In this document: piece by piece, positions 46,548 to 52,948 of the stretch
How positions within the stretch are numbered: position 1 is the first letter of the stretch
Layout: the number at the start of each line of letters is the position of its first letter
Source of the DNA: CAZCVI01 sp964502145
GTDB lineage: Bacteria > Acidobacteriota > Aminicenantia > UBA2199
NCBI GenBank assembly: GCA_964502145.1
Contig: CAZCVI010000048.1
Location: 1 to 52,948, forward strand
Reading direction: 5' to 3'
Length of the DNA: 52,948 nt
The notes under the pieces: model-generated
Seen by the model: only the letters and a program-made list of their open reading frames with translations
What the model was told of the DNA's origin: nothing
The model's database searches: none
Position numbers and translations under genes: made by a program

Positions 46548-46706
46548 CCTGGATTCATCGCCAAGTTTCTGAAATCGTTGTGGACGATATGGACTTTATG
46601 GACGATGTGGACAAAAAAATGCTTTTGTTTTTGCTCCACATCGTCCATAAAGTCCACTCTGTCCATGTCGTCCATGTTTTTTCAAGAATCTGGCGGTGAA
46701 TCCAGG
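46548..46706. repeat. TIR-bounded GGACGATGT hairpin element, 159 bp
   Basis: Best copy of the element. It has terminal inverted repeats CCTGGATTCATCGCCAAG (46548) and, inverted, CTGGCGGTGAATCCAGG (ending 46706). Inside, 9-nt units GGACGATAT, GGACTTTAT, GGACGATGT (46582-46612) fold back on their complements (GTCC every 9 nt from 46643). It lies downstream of the PD-(D/E)XK gene and is related to the core upstream of the partner ATPase gene at 48725. Confidence 0.85.
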
Positions 46707-46778
46707 AAAACCTACGGGGTAGCAAGGCGCGGGTGGTAGATGTTGCCTGCTACAGGGTAGCAAAAGGAAAATGGTTGA

Positions 46779-47318
46779 TTAACAGCCTTCAATGATGGGG
46801 CATGAGATTTCATTCTTTATTTTTATATCGCTGATAATGCCCCTGAATTTAAAAGGCTTGTGGGAAAGAAGTTTGTCCATTTTCGTACCCTCTTTTTTGT
46901 GGGAGATGTGTGTGAGTCGATAAGGGTTGGAAACGAAATAAAGATGGATATCCTTGATTCGCTGATGGGGGTCAAAAAAAATATCTTGGAAGCGTTGGGA
47001 CATAAAATCTTCAAGCGTGGTCTTGAATTTCCCGTATATATTAGAATGATCAAAACCACTTGGGCTCTTGATATTTTTTAATTCTACCAGATAGATAACA
47101 AATTGACCATCGGCACATTTTAAAACAATCAAGCAATCAATGGAGGGTGGGGTGTGGCAGAGTTTTAAAGAGCTATAGTAGCTATCTACCTTGATGATCA
47201 CAAAAGAATCAGCAGGAATGCGGCTATCCATGGTGGCGGCTAAATCATTTTCCGCGCAGGTGGAGGTTATGCAACCCTTGCACTGTAAATCGGGGTGCAG
47301 TTTGAGTTTATTGATCAT
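46779..47318 (-). CDS. Putative PD-(D/E)XK nuclease-like partner of the AAA ATPase
   Basis: A 179-residue protein I do not recognise as a named family. D61-x17-E79-x-K81 (SIDCLIVL ... YLVELKNIK) has exactly the spacing of a PD-(D/E)XK nuclease core, with a candidate Glu (E23) in the N-terminal helix. A CKGC...C cluster (C13, C16, C21) could bind metal. It overlaps the upstream AAA ATPase gene by 11 bp, so both are made together. Such ATPase-plus-nuclease pairs are the usual architecture of Septu-, PARIS- and Gabija-like defence systems. This effector is not the HNH or Toprim type of those. Nuclease activity is a prediction. Confidence 0.6.
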   Translation of the reverse strand: MINKLKLHPDLQCKGCITSTCAENDLAATMDSRIPADSFVIIKVDSYYSSLKLCHTPPSIDCLIVLKCADGQFVIYLVELKNIKSPSGFDHSNIYGKFKTTLEDFMSQRFQDIFFDPHQRIKDIHLYFVSNPYRLTHISHKKEGTKMDKLLSHKPFKFRGIISDIKIKNEISCPIIEGC

Positions 47319-48693
47319 GGGAGGCTTTGTTCAACTGCTCTATAATTTGTTCTCGTTCATTATAAAGGGCATCGACGGTATCAATAAAGTTTTCATCTTC
47401 AATCCCCAACGCATCTGACTCCATTAATCGGCTGATGCTACCTTCTGGAGTCTCATTTAAGACAATGGGTGCGAATTGTTCGTGCGTTAGGGAGCCTGCC
47501 ATCAACATATTGCTTAATTTGTTGAAAATGGTATTGCTGTGGGAAGTGACGATTACTTTTACGCCTGCCTTTATCAATTTAAGAAATACTTCCACCAGTA
47601 AGACCTGGGCTTGGGGGTGCAGGTGCGCTTCTGGTTCTTCAATGAAAATAACAGGTTTGGGTGTCTTGTCTGATGAGTTTGTCTTTTCCCCTAAAATATA
47701 TTTGATGAAAGCAGCCAGGGGAGATAACTCGGATACCATAGAAGATACATTATTCATATCTAAAGTCAGATTGGAACCTGTTGGACTGTAAGTCAACTTT
47801 GTTTTATCCTTATCAAAGCCGATTTCACCCCCCAGTATTTCTTTCTCCATCATCGCAACGATGCTGTTTAATTTATTGTTGTCCGTGGGAATACCTGAAA
47901 TTTCTGATAAGCGCAGGATGTAATCGGCGATGGGTTCCGACATTCCGGGTAACTCGACTTTGCGGGTGATGTAGGCCCTGTTTTTGGAAAGTTCTGTGAT
48001 GATAGGAAGAAATGATTGCATGCCCGTATAAAGGCCGGAACGAGAAGCAGGGAGGAAATATATATGACCGAATTCGCGCGCCAGTCGGTCCAACATTTCA
48101 TGAATTAAATGACTCATAAATGCATTTAAACTCTCCTTAAAGAAGCTCTCTTCTGTACGGACAGCTAAAGTGTATCGATCCGAAGAAGTTTCGTAACCCC
48201 TTTTTGTGTCCGGGGCTTTCAGGAAAAGGCTCCGATCCAGCGAGAACTCTTTGACCTCAAATTTGGTGCCTACTTTGATTCGGATGACATGGTTAAAGAT
48301 TTGTAATTGAATAGAGGGTATTCCGTCAGCCTTAAAGTTTTTTAAGGCACTTAATGGGCCATAGGTGTTTTTGAAAGAGTTTTCAAGTCTTTCAGCCAAA
48401 GCGATATGTAGGATGTTTTTTATAGTGGCGCTGATTTGGCTAGTACTATTGTATTCTTTTCCTTCTTGAATTTCCTTTTGAAGTTCAAGATAATTTTCGT
48501 ACTTAAACTCGCTGTTTATGATTTTCTCTAGTTGAAAACGATCTATTTCAAGAAATTGTTTCAGCAGTAAATAAACCACGGAAATAGCATACGACTTGCC
48601 AATATTATTTTTGCCATAAACAACAATCAAATCCTTGGACAGGTCCATGGTGAATTCCTTGATGGGACCAAAATTAAAAATCTTTATTTCCAT
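47308..48693 (-). CDS. AAA_15/AAA_21-type ATPase (defence-like)
   Basis: A 461-residue SMC/OLD-like ATPase: MEIKIFNFGPIKEF opening, Walker A GKNNIGKS at 27-34, a coiled-coil insert (about 60-230), then Walker B FIEEPEAHLHPQAQ and the following VIVTSHSNTIF His switch, the hallmark of AAA_15/AAA_21 ATPases of phage-defence systems. GGTGAT lies just upstream of the ATG. The coupled downstream gene encodes a PD-(D/E)XK-like protein. The two-gene module, 46779-48693, is flanked on both sides by related 9-nt-repeat hairpins. The ATPase would be the sensor or regulator and the small protein the effector, by analogy. Confidence 0.85.
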   Translation of the reverse strand: MEIKIFNFGPIKEFTMDLSKDLIVVYGKNNIGKSYAISVVYLLLKQFLEIDRFQLEKIINSEFKYENYLELQKEIQEGKEYNSTSQISATIKNILHIALAERLENSFKNTYGPLSALKNFKADGIPSIQLQIFNHVIRIKVGTKFEVKEFSLDRSLFLKAPDTKRGYETSSDRYTLAVRTEESFFKESLNAFMSHLIHEMLDRLAREFGHIYFLPASRSGLYTGMQSFLPIITELSKNRAYITRKVELPGMSEPIADYILRLSEISGIPTDNNKLNSIVAMMEKEILGGEIGFDKDKTKLTYSPTGSNLTLDMNNVSSMVSELSPLAAFIKYILGEKTNSSDKTPKPVIFIEEPEAHLHPQAQVLLVEVFLKLIKAGVKVIVTSHSNTIFNKLSNMLMAGSLTHEQFAPIVLNETPEGSISRLMESDALGIEDENFIDTVDALYNEREQIIEQLNKASHDQ

Positions 48694-48724
48694 AAAATCA
48701 CCTTCAATCCTTTGAAATAGTGGT

Positions 48725-48819
48725 GGACGATGTGGACTTAGTGGACAACGTGGACAAAAAATGCGTTTACGTTAAGTCCACTAAGTCCACATCGTCCATA
48801 AAGTCCACATCGTCCATTT
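48725..48819. repeat. 9-nt repeat hairpin (GGACGATGT type) upstream of the AAA/nuclease module
   Basis: GGACGATGT, GGACTTAGT, GGACAACGT, GGAC (48725-48755) fold back on TCCACTAAGTCCACATCGTCC-type complements (to 48817). Same core as at 46548-46706 but without the GATTCACC ends. It fills most of the gap between two minus-strand genes, so it also lies in the ATPase gene's upstream region. Confidence 0.85.
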
Positions 48820-48831
48820 GCTTTTTAAAAG

Positions 48832-49692
48832 TTACGCGGGTGTCTCTGTGCCGAGTAAATTGACCTCCGCGCGGATGACTACTATTTTCAAATAATAACG
48901 CACCCATACAAACGCCTGAATCGCCACAAAAAGCAAGGTGGGATACAAGAAGCTGTCGGTGAGTTCCACGAAAAGAATATTACACAGATAAAGAATCACC
49001 AGCGCCAAAACATACATGAGGAAAATAACCAGCAGATTGCACTTGTTGGAAAAAACAAACTTGAACCCAGTCTTAAAAGCACTAACCGCGCTCTTCGCTT
49101 CTTTTATCTTGAATATACGAGAGAAATCATAAATAAACCCAGCGATTACCAATAACATCACAACCAGTGGAATCCACGAATAATAAAAAACCTTTAACGC
49201 GGTTTCACTGCCAGTGAAGGAATCATTGGCCATAAAAATACCCAAAAGCACAACGGGTAGAATCAACACCAATACTACATGCAAAAGATTGATGAAAAAC
49301 ATTTTAACCATATCAAAAAAATTCTCAATAGACATGGCAAAAAGATTGGTGAAAGACGTACCCTCATTCTCCACGAGGGTGCCATAAATCCCACCAGCCA
49401 AGAAACTGGACAAACAAAAATAACAGAATGCAGCCACAAGTCCAATTGAAAAAACCAACGAGAGTTGACCAGGAGACTGACGGGAAATATCACTGAGGAA
49501 CGTGATTAACCCGATTTCATCCCCACCCCTGGCAGCAAGAACAGAGTTCCCGGCTGCCAAATCAAATACTTTATAAAATCCCCAATATACAAAAATGGAG
49601 AATATAAAATTAAAAAACCAGCTAAAATAAGCGGGCCTTATATTCTTAAATCCTATACCGCGTAAAAAAGATGTCGCACCTTTCATTATCAT
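48832..49692 (-). CDS. Multi-pass membrane protein, unknown function
   Basis: A 286-residue hydrophobic protein with six or so predicted transmembrane helices. I recognise no family. A Glu-rich loop and FDMVKMFF-type amphipathic segments are present but no catalytic motif is evident. It is the last gene of the galE-M1 peptidase operon (15 bp after the peptidase stop), with GGGAG 7 nt before ATG 49692. The context hints at an envelope role. An M1 peptidase-associated permease or scaffold is possible. Confidence 0.6.
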   Translation of the reverse strand: MIMKGATSFLRGIGFKNIRPAYFSWFFNFIFSIFVYWGFYKVFDLAAGNSVLAARGGDEIGLITFLSDISRQSPGQLSLVFSIGLVAAFCYFCLSSFLAGGIYGTLVENEGTSFTNLFAMSIENFFDMVKMFFINLLHVVLVLILPVVLLGIFMANDSFTGSETALKVFYYSWIPLVVMLLVIAGFIYDFSRIFKIKEAKSAVSAFKTGFKFVFSNKCNLLVIFLMYVLALVILYLCNILFVELTDSFLYPTLLFVAIQAFVWVRYYLKIVVIRAEVNLLGTETPA

Positions 49693-49707
49693 GGTTCTAC
49701 TCCCACA

Positions 49708-51735
49708 TTAAAACGCGAAAAAACTCAATACAGTCTGGAACATGAATCCCAGTTTTAATGCCAATCGTTTGATACCGGATTTTTTCGGTTTCATTACCTT
49801 GGAATTATCCAGGTAATTTTTATCCAACGGTACTTTATAATACGGATCAATAACGGCTTGCTTGATCGGCGAAGGATCATCAAAGACAATTTTTTTCCAC
49901 TTCTCCTGCTCGGTCCAGAAACTTTTGATCTCTTTCCTGTTCTCCAGGATAATTTGCAACTCCACGGGGAAATACCCTTCCTGGCGGATAAAAATAACCT
50001 CGTTTCGATATAACAACGGTTTAGAAGAGAGTTTATGCGATTGGATACTCTCCACAGCATGATTCAACCCACCTGAACCACGGATATACAGATCAAAGGC
50101 CCAGGTATAATCCTCGTTCATAAAGGTATTGAAGGTCTCAATGAAATCATCACTGGTGGGATGCTTGAATTTGTATTTGTTCACATAATACTTGAAAAAA
50201 TTATACATGCGTTCTTTGCCTACGAGATTACGCAGACTTCGTAGAAAAACAGCGGCTTTCTGATACACGTTGGAACTATATTGCATCCCGTTCATAAATT
50301 TCCAAGACTCCTGTTTTACAGGGTCAACGGGCTGTAACATGGCGTAAGAGAGACGGGAAACTTCAGTACCATTGACCTTTAAAAAAAAGAAATCCATGGC
50401 TGAACCCTGGTTCTTAAAATACTCGGACAAAATTTCACCTTCAAAAAAGGAGTTGACGCCTTCATCCAACCACGCTTCCCTGAATTCATCGGTGCCGACA
50501 ATACCATACCAATATTCATGGCCAAATTCATGCACGGTGACAATTTCAGGTAACTTGAGGGCATCGGGCATTAAACCGATAGTATCGGTAGTAATCAGGG
50601 TGGGATACTCCATACCACCGGATTCCATGGCATTGATGGGAGGATCAACCGCGGTTATTTTTTTATAGGGATAGGGATACACATAGCGGGCGAAAAAATC
50701 CATGGCAAACTTAAGGGATTCCAGATGCCGCGACTTGTACGAGACATGACCGGGTGAAAGCAGTAACTCGATGGCCGTGTCGGTGTTATTACCGGGCAGT
50801 TTTATTTTATCCATCACCCGCGTGAAATTAGGGGAAGCAGTCCACGCAAAATCATGGATGTTTTTCTCTTCATAAAAATACGTGACTGTTTCGTCCACGT
50901 TTTTTTCTTTTTTGACCATATTCCCAGTGGCACCTATCTTAAATCTTTCAGGCAGGGTAAGCGCCACTTTATACTCGCCATAATTGGCATAAAACTCGGA
51001 AAACCGATGAAATTGATGGCAATGCCACTGCCCATCCTCCTGCAACACACCGATCTTGGGGAACCATTGACCAAAAAAGAAATAATCATCCTGCATCCCG
51101 GTTCGGGCAAAAATTTGCGGGATAGTTAAGATGAATTGGAACTTAAGCCGGATCGTTTGCCCAGGTTCCACCGGCGCATCCAGTTTGAGTTCCATGACTG
51201 TGCGATCATTTTCATTGCCATCATCCGGCGCAATAAATTTCATGGCGGCAGAGAGGTCCGCGCCATTGATGCGGCGAATCTCTTTGATCACAATTTCCCC
51301 GAATTTTAATTTCTTTTGTTCCTCTTTGGATTTAGTATAAAAACGACCTTCAGTGAGGAAGGTGGAATTGATGTTCCGAAAGCCATTGTAATACAGATGA
51401 AAGCGCAAGTGGTCAATGGCCTGCGTGGACGTATTGCGCCAGGACAAGGTTTGATTGGCCGTTAATTTCCTGGCTTCGGGAAGCAATTGGGCCTCAATTA
51501 AATAGGAAACAATCGGCCCGGTATCTAACTCGGCCACAGTGATTGGATTGTCTTGAACCTCTGGCACCTGTTCAACGGGTACTGGTTCCGCTGTTTGGGT
51601 GGTTGTGTTTCCTTTTTCTGTAGAATTTTCCTGCATTGCTCCCGGCATTGGAACGGGTAACAAACTCAAAAGAAATAACACAACGATACTTGAAATCCAA
51701 TGTACCACTTGTTGTTTGCGTTTAATTTTCATCAT
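49708..51735 (-). CDS. M1-family zinc metallopeptidase, exported
   Basis: A 675-residue M1 (aminopeptidase N-like) protein. The zinc site is H402-E403-x2-H406-x18-E425 (HEFGHEYW ... WLDEGVN), with a GGMEYP exopeptidase motif shortly before it. An N-terminal hydrophobic segment (about 10-30) suggests export. A proline/threonine-rich spacer and a beta-sandwich follow. I start at ATG 51735 because GGAGG (51740-51744) lies 5-8 nt upstream. The GTG at 51747 would place the ribosome-binding site inside the gene. Second gene of the galE operon, 26 bp after galE. Probably degrades peptides outside the cytoplasm or at the cell surface. Confidence 0.9.
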   Translation of the reverse strand: MMKIKRKQQVVHWISSIVVLFLLSLLPVPMPGAMQENSTEKGNTTTQTAEPVPVEQVPEVQDNPITVAELDTGPIVSYLIEAQLLPEARKLTANQTLSWRNTSTQAIDHLRFHLYYNGFRNINSTFLTEGRFYTKSKEEQKKLKFGEIVIKEIRRINGADLSAAMKFIAPDDGNENDRTVMELKLDAPVEPGQTIRLKFQFILTIPQIFARTGMQDDYFFFGQWFPKIGVLQEDGQWHCHQFHRFSEFYANYGEYKVALTLPERFKIGATGNMVKKEKNVDETVTYFYEEKNIHDFAWTASPNFTRVMDKIKLPGNNTDTAIELLLSPGHVSYKSRHLESLKFAMDFFARYVYPYPYKKITAVDPPINAMESGGMEYPTLITTDTIGLMPDALKLPEIVTVHEFGHEYWYGIVGTDEFREAWLDEGVNSFFEGEILSEYFKNQGSAMDFFFLKVNGTEVSRLSYAMLQPVDPVKQESWKFMNGMQYSSNVYQKAAVFLRSLRNLVGKERMYNFFKYYVNKYKFKHPTSDDFIETFNTFMNEDYTWAFDLYIRGSGGLNHAVESIQSHKLSSKPLLYRNEVIFIRQEGYFPVELQIILENRKEIKSFWTEQEKWKKIVFDDPSPIKQAVIDPYYKVPLDKNYLDNSKVMKPKKSGIKRLALKLGFMFQTVLSFFAF

Positions 51736-51761
51736 CCTATCCTCCACTCACATGAACCATG

Positions 51762-52757
51762 TTATTTATTTTTCAGCTTTTTTTCCCACAACCAAGCTGT
51801 TTGAATAATATAATCAATGTCGTTGTACTGTGGTTTCCAGCCTAATTCTGTTTGAATCAGCGAGGCATTCGCCACCAGTATAGGTGGGTCGCCAGCGCGG
51901 CGGTCACAAGACGCTACTTTAAAATTTTCGCCGGTAACCCGTTTGGCTGCGGCGACAACTTCCAAAACAGAACGCCCGGAACCATAACCACAGTTAAATA
52001 TGCGGCTCTTTTTTTCGCTTTTTAAATAATCCAGGGCCAACAAATGGGCATTGGCCAGATCATCAATATGAATATAATCGCGAACCGCCGTTCCATCCGG
52101 CGTATTATAATCAGTACCAAAAACACTCAATTGCGAATAATCACCCAGCGCAGCACGTAATGTCAGGGTCATCAAATGGGTTGGTTTTTTATAATTCTGA
52201 CCAATGCGCCCTGCACTGTCTGCACCAGCCACATTAAAATATCGTAATGCCACGTAATTAAAATTGGGGTACGCCGCAGCAACATCACTCAATACCATCT
52301 CGGTCACTACTTTAGATTTGCCATAGGGATTAATCGGTATCATCGGGGCGGTTTCTGCGACAGGGATGCTTTGCGGTATGCCATACACCGCCGCAGTAGA
52401 AGAGAAAACAAAATTTTCTATACCTGTTTCAATACACGTTTTTATCAGATTAAAGGTATTGATGGAATTATTTTCATAGTACTTCAATGGCACACTGACT
52501 GACTCTTCTACCACGATGGATGCCGCAAAATGAATGACACTTTTGATCTGATAGGCTTCAATGGTTTTTTTCAGTAATGGGATGTCTCTCAAATCGCCCA
52601 GAATGAATTGACCGCACAGTACATTTTCCCGATTGCCAGTTGATAGGTTATCATAAACAATCGGTTCAAAACCTTTCTTACCCAGATCCCTGACAATATG
52701 ACTGCCAATATAACCCGCGCCTCCGGTTACCAGTATGTTCTCTTTTTTCATGCTCAT
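51762..52757 (-). CDS. galE: UDP-glucose 4-epimerase
   Basis: A 331-residue short-chain dehydrogenase-type epimerase. NAD-binding TGGAGYIGS (residues 12-20) is followed by DNLSTG and the GDLRD stretch. The catalytic Ser/Thr and Tyr-x3-Lys are in the SSTAAVYG and NPYGKSK segments. GRSVLEV and the RAGDP motif are also GalE-like. It interconverts UDP-glucose and UDP-galactose, supplying surface polysaccharides. First gene of a three-gene operon with its own promoter (52802-52830) and an AGGTG ribosome-binding site 8 nt upstream. Confidence 0.93.
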   Translation of the reverse strand: MSMKKENILVTGGAGYIGSHIVRDLGKKGFEPIVYDNLSTGNRENVLCGQFILGDLRDIPLLKKTIEAYQIKSVIHFAASIVVEESVSVPLKYYENNSINTFNLIKTCIETGIENFVFSSTAAVYGIPQSIPVAETAPMIPINPYGKSKVVTEMVLSDVAAAYPNFNYVALRYFNVAGADSAGRIGQNYKKPTHLMTLTLRAALGDYSQLSVFGTDYNTPDGTAVRDYIHIDDLANAHLLALDYLKSEKKSRIFNCGYGSGRSVLEVVAAAKRVTGENFKVASCDRRAGDPPILVANASLIQTELGWKPQYNDIDYIIQTAWLWEKKLKNK

Positions 52758-52801
52758 TGCTCTTTCACCTGATACAGTCGTTTTGATGTGATTTAAAAAA
52801 A

Positions 52802-52830
52802 ATTATATCACCTTAACCCTGAAATAGCAA
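52802..52830 (-). promoter_or_regulatory. Sigma-70 promoter of the galE operon
   Basis: On the minus strand, -35 TTGCTA (52825-52830), 17-nt spacer ending in TGA, and -10 TATAAT (52802-52807). It lies 45 bp upstream of the galE start. Confidence 0.78.
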
Positions 52831-52948
52831 TAAAAGAACAAAACCTACAGCAATTCTATTTTTGAACCGCTATGACGGTTCACCCCTAATGAAAATCAAA
52901 AATAAATCTGCGATGGCCTTGATAACTCTTTGGAATTACCCAATAGGG

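Noticed and set aside
46779..48693. Known Septu, PARIS or Gabija system
   Set aside because: The small protein shows neither HNH, Toprim nor UvrD motifs, so naming it as one of these is not justified.

Overview
The window looks like a chromosomal segment of a Gram-negative, probably anaerobic environmental bacterium of the Acidobacteriota/Aminicenantes kind. This is an inference from gene content. The supporting genes are an acidobacterial-type VWFA-related protein next to an Oar-like TonB-dependent receptor with a carboxypeptidase-regulatory domain, plant-type LRR surface proteins, an SBBP beta-propeller protein, a gingipain-like C25 protease, ferredoxin-type aldo/keto reductase and FabK-like enzymes, and many DUF4143/AAA ATPases. 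No rRNA, tRNA, CRISPR array, prophage or intact transposase was seen.

Layout. (1) 0.1-4.6 kb is a tight operon: NUDIX hydrolase, cupin, an 824-residue fusion of a ROK sugar-kinase domain to a sugar-phosphate cyclase of the 2-epi-5-epi-valiolone synthase (EEVS)/desmethyl-4-deoxygadusol synthase type, and a stand-alone ROK kinase. The fused kinase domain has Asn where the catalytic Asp should be, while the stand-alone one keeps Asp. This is the best candidate for an undescribed system, a C7-cyclitol pathway with a cyclase tethered to a pseudokinase. (2) 4.6-9.8 kb: aldo/keto reductase, FabK-like flavoenzyme, then a DUF457 membrane hydrolase with a membrane-anchored MutS-like ATPase. (3) 9.9-22 kb is a cell-surface block: small barrel, TIM-barrel glycosidase-like protein, two tandem LRR proteins with an almost identical 1.1-kb 3' half but different LRR arrays, the VWFA protein and the TonB receptor. 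(4) 22-30.8 kb: MobA-like nucleotidyltransferase, ABC-F ATPase, DUF3943 outer-membrane protein, a NatAB-like ABC exporter, an AraC-type regulator and a degenerate ORF-less group II intron. (5) 30.8-41 kb: SBBP surface protein, an NtrC-type two-component operon and, divergent from it, a C25 protease gene with a good sigma-54 promoter. (6) 41-44.4 kb is a gene graveyard: several genes survive only as C-terminal stubs around an intact DUF4143 ATPase and an antitoxin whose toxin is reduced to its last 17 codons. (7) 44.6-52.9 kb: acyl-ACP thioesterase, an AAA ATPase, a two-gene AAA ATPase/PD-(D/E)XK module resembling a defence system, and a galE-M1 peptidase-membrane protein operon.

Two themes cut across the window. 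Intergenic DNA repeatedly carries elements built of 9-nt-periodic units (GGACGATGT, GGGAAGTAT and AATCTGTGT types) arranged as hairpins. Three are bounded by the same terminal inverted repeat, and two bracket the AAA/nuclease module. Sigma-54 type -24/-12 promoters sit before three exported-protein genes (small barrel, LRR protein, C25 protease), suggesting that the NtrC-like regulator at 36.3-37.7 kb may control a surface regulon. All calls rest on reading motifs by eye. No database search was run.
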